A stretch of DNA of 64,000 nt from Mesodorylaimus sp. YZB2_4. Lineage: Eukaryota > Nematoda > Enoplea > Dorylaimida > Dorylaimidae. The notes beneath the pieces are model-generated. The model was not told the DNA's origin and searched no databases. It was given only the letters and a program-made list of their open reading frames with translations. The stretch is from positions 1,240,001 to 1,304,000 of the forward strand of contig JASANH010000626.1 in the NCBI GenBank assembly GCA_030248295.1, read 5' to 3'. This document shows, in pieces, positions 11,401-26,800 of the stretch (its first letter is position 1; each line of letters begins with the position of its first letter). Position numbers and translations under genes: made by a program.

Positions 11401-12285
11401 ATTCTCCGGCCGGTCCAGATTATTGAATAGACTTCCTTCCGTGCATAGTTCCATGATCAATACTTTTCCTTCCATACTATCGGGTGGAAAGTAGCGACCG
11501 CCATCCACGCGTCCATCCGGTTTTAACTAAACAAAGCTTCTATGTTTATTAATGTTGCATACTCTCATAGCGCTGGCGAAAAGCGTTACGACAGAACAAG
11601 GGGTCGTAACTGTTTGCACAACTTTTTCTTGAGGAGTGAATCACTCGCAAATTTTTAGGTGACAAGATCACAGCTGCTCTTAATGAATAAGCAAGCGACC
11701 ACTATTGGTTGCGCAAGGGACTTGCAGAGTTTTCATCGACTTCCCCAGTAGGATATAATGCAATTGAGGTTAGAAATATGTACTCTATGTCCACGTAGAC
11801 GACATTTAGAGGGTATTATTATGAGATACATGATATCCGTAACGAAAAACGATATGTGACCAAGTTTCGGCAAGATTTGGTCTCCACTTCTTCACATAGG
11901 CATCTAAACCAGCAAGCAAACATACCACTTCCTCAATGGCGATCAATCGAACAATATTTGGGTGATCAAGGCGCCTAATAATGTCGATTTCACGATACTG
12001 CGCAGTTCGCTGCCCATTTCGATTGAACGTTTTTACTGCCACATATTCGCCAGTCACCTAAACACGACCAAGCCAGCCTTGAACCAAGATTCAATGTAAT
12101 TAGCATAGAGCCAAACGAAATACCTTGTGTACCCCTTTGTATACTGTTCCAAACGCCTAAAAAAGATGACATCCGGGATGACCCGACAAAAAAATTTGAG
12201 ATTTCGTCTCACTTACCCCTTCGCCCAAAAATTCTTGACGCCACACAAAATGCTGAGAGGCACTGTAACGGTTATCACGGGACAT
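8428..12285 (-). CDS. TBK1: TBK1 / IKK-epsilon-like serine/threonine kinase
   Basis: IKK-related kinase of innate signalling and selective autophagy. Sixteen exons splice in frame: 12217-12285, 12124-12156, 11926-12057, 11352-11526, 11114-11316, 10900-11054, 10267-10377, 10025-10204, 9777-9970, 9565-9721, 9412-9513, 9057-9355, 8946-9000, 8784-8885, 8626-8722, 8428-8574, giving 736 residues (human TBK1 729). The kinase domain has GEGAFGTVYKG, VAVK lysine, catalytic HRDWKPSN, metal-binding DFGAAR and GTEEYL in the activation loop. A ubiquitin-like domain (~residues 300-400) and an alpha-helical scaffold (to ~690) follow. The activation-loop serine of human TBK1 (S172) corresponds to Thr196. Exon 2 is only 33 bases and intron 4 only 35. 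The last stop, TAA at 8430-8428, overlaps a good donor (GTAAGTACC), so a further 3' exon cannot be excluded. Intron 6 carries a duplicated exon fragment. Confidence 0.92.
10504..10589 (-). repeat. Duplicated, broken copy of TBK1 exon 8 fragment inside intron 6
   Basis: These 86 bases match 10111-10196 (inside exon 8, 10025-10204) with about six mismatches in the same orientation. Read in the exon frame, the copy keeps the LLESR and TYEHYFTEA reading, but the Trp codon between them has become TGA. No splice acceptor equivalent to that of exon 8 is retained. It is therefore a dead partial exon duplication in the 522-base intron 10378-10899. Confidence 0.9.
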
Positions 12286-12894
12286 ATTCCAGGGTTATCG
12301 AGGAGTGCAATTCCAAAAGGTCCCAATAAGAGACCACGAGGAAACCACACTCTTCTCTTGCGCAATAGTTCTAACGGCAGCTAGAGAAAACATGTGTCAT
12401 CGCGAACTTCCCGCGTCAAAGCAGACAAACAACTTGCTTGATCGGAAAGAGCGGAAATTTCAAAAATCCTCACATCGCATGCTTGTGTCAGATCCTGCTA
12501 GACCAGCACGTCCTATTTGCTTACGGCCAACAGTGTAAAATGTGTCCCTTCACCCTCGAGTGCGCATAAGCGTTTGGTGATGTGGTAAAACATGAACATG
12601 AACCCGCAGTTTAAAACATGCTTATTTTTCACAGCGATTTTACCTCATACCAGTAAATTATGCATGAGGGAATGCATTCATGTAAGTAGCGATAACAGTA
12701 CCAACCGAAGATTCCAAATGGCCAAGTCAGTCTCAAATACCACAGATGGCAAGTGCCGAATACAATGGGCCTTACAAATCCTGAATGCAGGGTACACAAT
12801 GACAGAAATCGATAAATGACACTAAATTCAACTGCTCCTCTTGCCTAAGCTATTTTAGTCCTTCCAGCAGCCACCAGTCTCGAATCTGTCTCTT
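12286..12894. other. Intergenic region between TBK1-like and copine genes
   Basis: No gene is seen. About 70 bases at 12533-12604 are a near-identical inverted copy of 42680-42751, so a mobile-element fragment lies here. The copine 3' untranslated region should occupy the right end. Confidence 0.6.
12533..12604 (-). repeat. Dispersed repeat fragment, partner of the 42.7 kb palindrome arm
   Basis: The reverse complement of this stretch matches 42680-42751 over roughly 70 bases with about one mismatch, including CTCGAGGGTGAAGGGACACA. A more diverged copy of the same end sequence is at 45567-45607. The near identity of two copies 30 kb apart suggests recent mobility or gene conversion. Confidence 0.85.
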
Positions 12895-16601
<3,707 letters not shown>

Positions 16602-18692
16602 AGTTGTTTCGCAAATCACTCCTCAAAGCTAGCAGAGGATACGTTCGATCAGCAGATCTGACACTCCAAACACCCCGCCCTTATAAACATTCTCCGACCT
16701 ACTTCCCACTGGACCAGGCGATGACGTCAGAACAATGACGAATCCTCGATTCACACACTTCCAATGTGCTAGGGCGGGCGAAACCGGTTCAAATGACGTC
16801 AATGAGCACGGGTCACCTGTAAATAGACTCAATTATTCACACACAACTGGCGACCATGGATATCGCCCATCACAGCGCTCAATGGGAGGCTCCCCTGAGG
16901 GGCCGTGGGAAATTACTTGTCACTCCCATCTAAGCAAACTGGGTAAAGAAAAGTTTCAGGTTGCGCCTCCTGAGCAAGCAATGCGGTCTTTACTACAAAT
17001 TTGAATTTTCATACTCGTGTCCTTTCGTCGAGTCGATGCCCTCCATTCGAAAGTATACGGTCCCCTTGCCCTGCCTGGCAAAGCTGTTCGACTGCACAGC
17101 ACGCTGGCACAAACGCCACCTTCTAGCTTCCTGGACTAAAAGGTGGAAATTCATCATTTTTCCCAATCTGCAAATGTACCAGTGTGCTTTGCATGATTAT
17201 AGCAACCATGAGCAATGGTTGTGATAGCCCATTCCGAGTGTGGGTGGGATCACCTGCACAGCACTCTCCATGTCAAATAACCAGAGGCGTCCAAAGGTGC
17301 CATACTTGAGTGCTCCTGATCGAAGAGCCGCCAGTCTCATATGATCCATCGGGCAAAGGGGGGGGGGCACTGACCAGCCCGTCCTGTCCCCCCCCAAAGA
17401 CTTCCTGCCAGTAAAGTCTGGAGTTTCTGGTCAGAACCGCGCTTTAGCGACTCTGCTACGAACCGTGGGATCGTTCCCATGCTTCAGCCATCCTCTGGTC
17501 ATTCCACCCCCCCGCACCCAACTCAGAAAGCGGTAGTTTTTTTTCAGTCCATCTCTTCTTGTACTCAAAATCTGTGCATCATAGATGGTCAAGCCAAGTT
17601 TTGTGGTTGCGCATTTCGTGTCTCTTTTATGAGAATTTATCAGACATATTTTGAATTCACATTTGAGTAATGCAAATATGAGCCTAGGTCAAAACAGGCT
17701 TCCTGATGTAACCAGGAATGATAGCAGTCAATGCGAGACACTCCACCACTTCATTTCCACCACTGTAATACGCCTGGACCCGTAATACTGGAGGGAATGA
17801 CCAGTGAAGCTTCCGCACCACGTCAAAAACCCATGACAGCCAATCAAGACTTCAGACCTAGCCAATGGCTGAAACATCACCCTGACGGGCAACGATCCCA
17901 GCTGCCTGCTCCGTGCAGAGGATTCATTGTTGGTGGAGAACTGATGCTCAGCAACACAAGCAACCAGGCTGAGAGATCGCCTTCAGGGTTTCACACTCTA
18001 GGACACCCAGTGCACTCTGATGCCCAGAGGATAGGATAAGATAGGACTGATTGTGAAAGTGGCCAGGGGCAGTTACACAAGCAGTGTACTCATCGGGCGA
18101 TAATAATCCTGGACTGTACCACTGGGACAGGGCAGAAACGACTTATGCTCTTGTCCATCGATCGCAAATGCTTGGTCACAGAGAATAGAAACTAAAATCA
18201 ATCAAACTCGCCGTCACTGTCGCCAATAACAGTGCTTCAACTGACAAGGCGTCCTAGACAGGAATCGATTCCCTAAAATGTTCGATAATTTCAGTTATAA
18301 ACGTCCCCCCTCCAACAGGAGAGAACATTCTTCAGACGACTCCAAACGAACGACTGGTCGCCAGAACGTGTCGCATTTGAGACGACCGCAATGCAATTCA
18401 ACTTTCTCGAGGAATTACTGCGATTCGTTCAAAACAACTCAAATGTAGGTGGAGCCAATTTACAACTACACATGGGAACTTGCCAACAAACAAATAAACC
18501 GGTATCTACTGACTACTCCTAGTCGCACAGAGCTAACGTTAGTACCATCTTTCTACGGGCAAGAAATCTTTACATACACTAAGCCAACCGAATCACTCGA
18601 TAAAGCAGATATAAAATCACAGACCTAGCGCCCCGACGGCACCGCTAATATCGCTGTACAGAAGTTAATTCGTTACTAAAACCACCCGCTAC
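16602..18692. other. Intergenic region between copine and MPV17L2
   Basis: I find no convincing gene in these 2.1 kb. It holds a poly-G run near 17356, an AGGATA-type short repeat near 18028-18046 (also seen at ~15597-15615) and AT-rich sequence near 17640-17700. The right end must contain the MPV17L2 3' untranslated region and the left end the copine promoter. A GACGTCA-like site occurs near 16793-16801. Confidence 0.5.
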
Positions 18693-20256
18693 TCATCGAA
18701 CGTGGACAGTCTCTTCGGGTATCGTGTCGTGCAAAGTGCGCATGAAGCTTTGTTGGAAATCCTGCTGAAATGGATACTTCTGCCTGACACCCACAAATGG
18801 CAAGCTAGGCACTGCTTACCTTGTGTTTTATGTACGAATTCAAAGTATACCACACCATATCGATGAAAGTAATGTACCTAAACGCAGTGACGTCATTTTG
18901 ATCAGCTAATTGTGAGACTAGTTGGATTTTACAGAACAAGATTCCAGGGGGCTGACAAGCACGCGCACAGTAAAAGTTACTTACACAACTCGGAATTGTG
19001 GCGGCATGAAAAAGAAGTTAATAGCTTGCGACGGTGGCCATATAAACCAATCCATCTAAAATGGAACATACATAGCCGACATACTTTGACCAACATGATT
19101 ATTCGTTACCAAATATATCGCGGGGAATTTCTCCACAAATTCCCGAATCGCAGAACGCAGTTCCTGTCCTTCCAACAAACACATGCCTAAAAAGGGCGCT
19201 GTTAGCAGACTAACACAATGGAAAATGGGTTATCAAAACCCTGCGAAGGATATGGACTACAATAGCCCTTGTTCAGAAGCCTCAACTTTAGGATTAGAAA
19301 ATGAAAGTGATGCAAAATTCATACCTAGCCCCTTCAAACAGTTCAAACTATTCTTACCAGTAATGAACGTGAATGAAAAAGTAGGCGCCGCGATGGATTG
19401 ATCCCACATTATCTTCTTCAGGACGACCTTCCCCGTCGTCACTTTGTACCTACGGTCGAGGAAACCGTACCAGATATGAGCCATCGGTCCGAGAGCCAAG
19501 CCCATGGTGGCCATGCGTGCTGCAAAAGTGTCAGATCAGTGAGACTAGGGTAATCCAGCGTGCGTTCACCATGCTTCTCATAATCAAGTTGGCAAGTCCC
19601 GCGGTCGGCACACAGTCTAGTCAGCACGAGATACGAGACGTTCCTCGTGTAGTCCAAGCATGAAAGAAGTCACGGCGAGACTTCGATTCCTCAACCTTCT
19701 TGCTCATAAATCAAGCTTTAAAATGCAAACGTACTGCGAAAGACCCGACTGGGTGTACCAGGACGTTTGGTACAAGACCAGCTTACCATGGTTCCGGCAC
19801 ACGAAAAGGCTTTGGCGCTTTGGGAGCATTTTCTTGTCAGTGAACTCGACTGTACGCGTTTAAAAAGTTGCAGTCTATCAGCCTGACATTTGATGGCGAC
19901 AAAATTGGACAAAACATTCTTCTTGAGCAGTTCATGTTCAAATCCCAGAATTTTTCAGTACCTTCTTTATTTCGGTCTGCGTTTACTATACCTAACTATT
20001 TATCAGGCCTATCAGCCTCTCCCTAAAAGATACCTCTTTTCGGTCCCCTTGGTCCCAATGCTCTAGATGCTGTTCTTTATCCCGCCTCCTCACCCGTTCG
20101 CCTCCAATCGTTTGGTGTTGAATCAAATCCATGATGGATCCTTTGCTGTATCCAATCACCGAAACCCATCAATGTACAACACGAGACCGTGTTTGTTACA
20201 AATAAATGCCTTCGAAACAACCGGTTATACCATAATTTTGCAACCGATAGCGCCAT
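18693..20256 (-). CDS. MPV17L2: MPV17L2-like mitochondrial inner membrane protein
   Basis: Mpv17/PMP22 family. Human MPV17L2 is an inner-membrane protein linked to mitochondrial ribosome assembly. Six exons splice in frame: 20094-20256, 19358-19519, 19110-19186, 18985-19055, 18820-18877, 18693-18779, giving 205 residues (human 206). Family motifs in order: LFVTNTVSCCTLMGFGDWIQQ, LDRRYKV with the following VLKKIMWDQSIAAP, EFVEKFPAIY, DWFIWPPSQAINFFFMPPQFR and ITFIDMVWYTLNSYIKHK. The signature W-x-W-P-x-x-Q-x-x-N-F motif near residues 140-150 is intact. ATG 20256 was chosen because it starts the conserved N-terminal amphipathic region and gives family length. Long open frames between exons 1 and 2 (19718-19912) are intron. 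Confidence 0.93.
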
Positions 20257-20617
20257 TCGTGATTTGGAAAATGATTGTTCATCGACGGCGAGTCCTGATC
20301 CCAAGCTACAGCACAAAACACAATCAAAAGCTAGGCACAATCGAACGCACTAGAAAATTTACCCGAATCTTCGAATAGAACAGCATAAACACAACTATAC
20401 ACACACAAAACAGCTGATCACCACCACAAAATTCGAAACCGGAACCACAAACTTTGCTTTTTTGATCTTTGGACCCTCTTTCCCGCGCTCTAGCAGACAG
20501 CATTAAGCTTCTCATGCAAAACGGCGGAAATTCAAATTTTCCAACTTTACACTGAATTACGTTACCACGCTCAAACGCCAGAACCGAGTAGAAACGACCT
20601 CATAAATCAGCAACCAG

Positions 20618-20623
20618 TTTATT
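20618..20623 (-). terminator. Candidate polyadenylation signal for DLG5
   Basis: AATAAA on the minus strand lies about 255 bases downstream of the DLG5 stop at 20878 and upstream of the MPV17L2 start. It is the nearest canonical signal I could find, and assignment is by position only. Confidence 0.4.
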
Positions 20624-20877
20624 CCTCGATTTTCACAACCCTCTATGCACAAATAATATACGCTTCATAACCCAAGATCGAATGGTACAAAACATCAAGC
20701 GAATATGAGCACAAGTGGAAAATGTTCGATTCACAATGAACCCAATACAAGCGAACCTCACTAAGCAGCCGGAATAGCAAAAAGGAAGTTGACGATCGAA
20801 CAAATCATTTAAGATCCACCGTCTCAAGTGAATTTCAATCACGCTCTTCGTTCTGACAAGACTTCTCCACAACAGGC

Positions 20878-23800
20878 CTACAACGTCTCCGACGACAAAA
20901 TCCACAACGTCTTCTTCTGCTCGTGCTCAACAGCATCCGCGATTCGCTGACATATGTACTTGATATTGCAATGCTGGCCAGGAATTACGGCTAAACAAAC
21001 ACAGCACTGGACAACCAGTCTCCCCGACCAACTCAAGCCTTACCAGTGAACAGGTGATGGAACTCCGACTCCAACGCAGCCGATTGCTGGAACATTTCTT
21101 TCGCTTCCTTGCTATTCACCTGGCCTTCACTCAGCTCCCTACAATCACAACCCCGTCACTCACGCATCCCGCACCACTTCTCTCGGACCTACTTGATCTG
21201 TTTATAATCCTTGAACTTGACGTACACAACCACCGGGTAAATTTGAAGGCGATGCAGACGTTCGATAGCGTTCAAGCTGACACGCAAAATACAGTGATAA
21301 CCCTGCAACCAAATCCACTCTTTACAATCCTCTTCTAATCCCATTTACAAACCGTACCTGGTCCATAAGCTCCTTCAAGGCAGCCACTCTCGTAATCTCA
21401 AACAGTTTATCTCGCTTCTGGTAATCGATATAAATATTCTGTTGCAGGCCTTGATTAAGTATGCTTATCGATGCCGGTTGCACGCACTCTAAAATAACCA
21501 AAACCATAAACCCTGGACACCATACTCTACGATATAGCCGAGCCTACCCGGCGCGCAGTGAGCAAACACTTTCGGATAATCGTCCATCAACTTGGCCACC
21601 AGAATGTCCACAAGCGCGCCCACGATCAGAACTGGTCGCTTTTGTTTGTCTGAAAAAAACGAGCTTCACAAACACATACGCGTGGGAAAACCCGAGAATA
21701 TTACAGTCCAGTCGCTCGACTCTCTGATATAATTCGTCAGCGATCACCGCATCGACCGCGTCGATCAATTCTCTCGAGTCCTTCGAAGGAGCACGCTGAT
21801 GCGTTGAACGCGACGAGCGTCTCATGAACTTTAACGACCTTCGAATTGTGCCTCGACGCGACCCGCCCTCACTGCTGCCGTCACCACCAGAGATCTCTGA
21901 ACCACTTCGACGGAAGATGAATTCATCTTCGAGCCTAGAAACAAGCCGGCCATCTCCCTCGCTCACCACACCCCCAATGAAATAGCCTACCTCTGCTTCG
22001 ATGGGATTATACCGCAAGTCAGTTCTCTACCTTCCTGATCAACTGCCCACGCTCGCCACAGCCCAGGTACCCCGTTGAAAACCGTATTGTCCACACGCAA
22101 TATATCGCCAGCTGAAAAGAAAAGCAAAACTAGAATAGAAATCAACAAAAACCAAAAGCGACCTACCTTTGAAGGGCAGTTCATCCCTATTCTCTGCTTG
22201 ACGGTCCACTGTAACCCGAACGTAAAATAAGTCCCCGGCGCCTCTCTTACTACGCTGATACTCTGAAAACCCAAACCACCTCAATCGACGACCACTCAAC
22301 GAGATCAGCCGACTTACTGTTTTCGTTGTATTGAACCAGAACTGTAACCTCGGCACCCACTGCTCGCTGCTTAAAAAAGAGAATGGTCTTTAAACAATCA
22401 GACAAAAATTATCACAAATCCCCACCCACCTGCAACTCAAACAGCGCTTGTTCCATTGTCACTTTACGAAAGTCGACGCCATCAAACTACAATAAAGTGC
22501 ACACTCAGTCACTGTGGTGCCCTGCAGAAAGCGCAAGCCGTACTTCTAAAATCTGGTCCCCACTTCGCAGACTACCAGGCGAACCGTCACTCTCGCTCTC
22601 CTTGACAGTATCAATAAATACGCCAGTAACATTGCCACCAACTAAAACAATGACAACTTTGTATTCACCCTTGCCCCAAACCAACACATACGTACTCAGC
22701 GTGAAGGGCCATCCTGACGACTCTCGCTTGATAAACACGAAACGTGGTTCACTCCAGGCCGCACCATACGTGTCCTCTCCACCAAGAGTTTCACGGCTAC
22801 AAGAAAAATGCGGGTCACAGATCCATCAAAGGACCTGTCCACTGCTCGTACCTCTGCTGCATCTGCGTGCAATCTTTCGACGGTCCAGACGACTTGATAT
22901 AACTGCCCGTCATCGAATTAGGCGTGGCTCGGGGCGTACTGGCAGCACTCTGTTGATGATGGTAGTCACTGGCAGCACGCAAATATCGATTCTGATTGAA
23001 CTGCACGACCAAGGTTATTTGATCGAAGCGATTCAGTTGGCTCAACACATTCGTCGCCACTTGCATATTGGCCGATCGCATGTTGATGCCACACACCTGA
23101 AACTACGTTTCCATCACAAACGTCCCTATTCTCTGCACAGCGCGCAAACTTACGTCCAACAACTGATCGCCAACTCGCAGCCCGTGCCTCGCCGCCAGAC
23201 TGTCCTTCTCCACTGCCGATATGAACACGCCGTTACCGTGACTCAGAATCCGAATTCCGAGCCCTTCGCCCGTGAACTGTTTTTCGATGTGGATTGTTCT
23301 GGCTTCTCCAGAACTCGGCGACAAGGGCGATCCGTAGTCTAAATGAGGCATCAGTTACTGGCAGTCATTGATGGCATTCATCAAACACCTACCATTCTTG
23401 CCGCAGTGACTTCTCGATGCAGTATTCGCATACAGTCCTGGCGTTGGACTGTTCAACGAAGTCACTGAGCGGACGTCATCGGCGGCATCGAATTGATTTC
23501 CAGACGGGTAGACGTGCGTTGGCGATCTGGGCGCCCAAGGCGACGATGAAGTGACTGCGAAATCCAACTGATTTTGCCGAGGACTACTCGCCGCTTGACG
23601 CACAGGCGTCACGAATGCTAAATGTGTTGGATGGTGCTGCTTGACCACAGTGGCCTGCGTTGCTTTCGGAAATAACACATCGTCGAACACGGGCTCGTAC
23701 TGAGATTTGGCCTTGTTTCTTCGATTGCTCTGAGCCGACGGCGGTCGATGATGCTGGCCGCTCACAAAGGCTTGCGTGAAATTCGATGCGTGTTTCTGAC

Positions 23801-26800
23801 TATAGGCGCTACTTCCAGTCAGCGGGTCGATGATTTGACGCCCAGAATAAGACGTAGCCACAGTGCCACTCGACGACAGCCCGAATCCGATACCAGCCGA
23901 TGAAGCACAGCTATTAGAATAGACAGGAACAGCTGGATGATAACTGAGTGGGCGACCAATCTCGTGCTGCCTCCTTCGAGATGCACTGTTATTATTAGAC
24001 TGTCGAGGACGCACACCACCGCCGTGACTAAAAATGTAAGACGAGACGCACCATCACCTATTGACCGAACCAACCCATTCACCCGAAAGGTTTAGACTAA
24101 CAGTACGGACACAATGTGCTGCCCCTGCACTGGTTTGCCACAATTAACCCTCCGCCTGATACGACTGGCCCTCCACCGTCCCGAATTCCAACAGCCACCA
24201 CCTACACACAAGAAAACTTGTAGGTACTTACTGCGAAGGACTAGACACCGCATAGCTCGCCCAGTTATCGGCGGATGGCTGAGAAGGCGGAGGAGGCGAT
24301 GACGAAGAAATCGGTGGTTGGAAAACATCAAATACAGGCTTCCTGGGGGGCCCTTTCTTCGACTGCTGCTGACTGACGGTCGAGACCCCGCTCCCGATCG
24401 ACGGCACCAACGGCAAACCTCGCGACTTCGGCCACGTTCCACCGCTCGACTTGTCCGAATTAGTCACATTGGCCAAACTCCTACAACTTTCCATCCCATT
24501 TAACCGGCCTGACTCTCCCCTAACCCGCAACTCACTTATTCACTGGTGGCTCTCTTTCAGAATCCTCCAAAATCCGATCCAGTTGCTGCAAGACCTGTTG
24601 TTCAGGCGAGCCTCCATTGGCACTACGATTGCTACTATTCGAGGAGCCGCTGCAAATAGAATTCGTCCTGATGTACCTACTACGATCAAAGCGAACGCTA
24701 GGTTTCGGTCTGCAAATAGAAAACGGAAAGACACTGCAACGAAAATAAATTAAACGTGCAATATATGGGTAGAAAGCAATACTGAGTCAGGGTGCCCCGA
24801 CCCTGAAACAAGGCAAGTGGGGTGCGAAGAAACAGAAACTAATAACCAACAGTGCCCACTCCATCACAACAAACCCATTCCCACTAGTCTTACCCGCACG
24901 TCACCGAAGCATCGACACTTATATTAGCCAACGCTTTCACTGTCGACTTTTTTTCTGCTTTTCGAAAAAACTTATCGTGCACCTGAAAGAGCAAACAAGT
25001 TCAGTCTGGTAGCTGACAAACAAAAGGGGCGGCAGCACCCACCTTATCAATAAGACTGGTTTCTGGCTTCTTCGGCAGTGCCAAGTAACTCCCGCTGCTG
25101 CTGCTCAAGTTCGGATCAGCCAGTAGCTGCTCCGACGACGACGCTAACGTCTGCACCGATTCGTCCCTGTGCGCCCCGATGTTTCGAGAATTCGGTGATG
25201 AAACTGTGGCCTCACCAGATGTCTTGGCATTACTCCTATTCCCACCGACGACATAATTGTTGCCATTTGTTGTGAATCCTCCGGGCCAACTGGTGGTTGG
25301 CGACATGACTGGAGGACTCTTCATCACAGCCAACACAACCGAACATCCCTTGTAGCTCTCCAGCAAATCGTGTACGTCGGAGGCCGCCTTCCCGTGAACG
25401 GGAAGATCGTTGACCTACAACCCGTCCCGATCCTTCATTCGCTCTCCAAGGCAAAACAGCACTTACGTAAACCAGACGATCGCCAACTGCTAAATTGCCA
25501 GTTTTTGCCGCCGGTGAGCCAGTCTTGATTCTGCTTACGTAAACACCATTCTCGAAGATAACGCCCATATCTAAACATGAACACTCCTTCGAGAGTTGCT
25601 ACACTTTACCAGATACAACCAGCCTTACTTCCGTCACTCGACGAACATAGAGAAACAGAAATAAGTTTCATGCCAACCAGTCGTCTCCGACGAATTACCT
25701 GAAATTTTTTTCCGACCTGAACCCGCCGCCACCGAGCAAACTACCACTTACTCACCATTTTCACAGCAGTACTATTGCGAAGAATATCGAGCACCGATCG
25801 ACGCTCCATGTTGGTCACGTCGATATTATTTACTTGCAGAATACAATCGTAAGGCCTGAAACGCACATCAATTACATCACCTATGCCAAGCCAACATATC
25901 CCTCAATCCTTACCTCAATACACTCTCGAACTTGCTATTCTTCGATAAACTTTTAACATAAAGCGGCACCGTCCCACCAAACGCAGGGTCATCCCGACCC
26001 CCGCCTAATTCAACGCCCGACTCATCGTTTTTATGAGTCGAGTCCTGAAACATTAAACACAACGAATACACCCTAACCCCAATCCCCGCACACTCATCAC
26101 TTACCACACTCAGTCCCAAAGTTTCGATCTCCCATTCGGCCATATCGGCATCAATGGCCGAATCTCGACTGTTACTCGGACTGCACGCGTTCATTTGACC
26201 CCCTCCGCCCTGGCCCGACTTCAGATTCGTCTCGAGCTCCATTTTCTCCCTAAAATAAGACGACAGTCCTCGTTCTTCTCCCGACACAAGAGTCAACTCT
26301 TACTTGAGCTTTCTGCACTCCCTTTCGGCCAATTGCTTTTGACGTTGCAACTCGTCCGTGTCGCGAAAAACCGTCATCAAGCGAGTTATCGCATCGTCAC
26401 GTTCTCGTCTTAACGAGTCGCACATGGCTCGCATACTGTCCCTTTCCGCCACGATTCGTTGCCGTTCACTCAGCGCCCAATCGCGCCTTTTTTTTGCGTC
26501 GTCCAGTTGTTGTTTAGACACTAAAAAGAGCACTTTTCTTTCTTCTACACACCCCAAACGAATCCTCTACTTACACTCCATTTGCTCTTTGACCGATTCC
26601 ATTTGCCGACGCATTTCATCCAATTCTTCTTCCTGCGCTCGGCTCGTAATCAAAGCCACCTCGCTCTCCGAACTAGCAATGCTTCGTTGTTCGACGAACG
26701 GGTGATGTCCATGAGACTCATTACCGGCGCCGACCGACGGCGGAATGGCTGGCAACACTCGACGAATGCCCGGTGCCGGCGTGTGCTGCACGGAATGCGA

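Noticed and set aside
17434-17482. A further tRNA-like arm (GTGGGATCGTTCCCAT)
   Set aside because: The T-loop-like word is there but the D-arm and anticodon arm do not form and no body similarity to the SINE copies was seen.
19718-19912. Open frame between MPV17L2 exons 1 and 2
   Set aside because: Exon 1 joins exon 2 at 19519 in frame and in agreement with the family (NDWRRT followed by ARMATMG), so this is intron.
22383-23342. A 319-residue plus-strand open frame
   Set aside because: It is antisense to several confirmed DLG5 exons (PDZ3-PDZ4 region) and crosses their splice sites.
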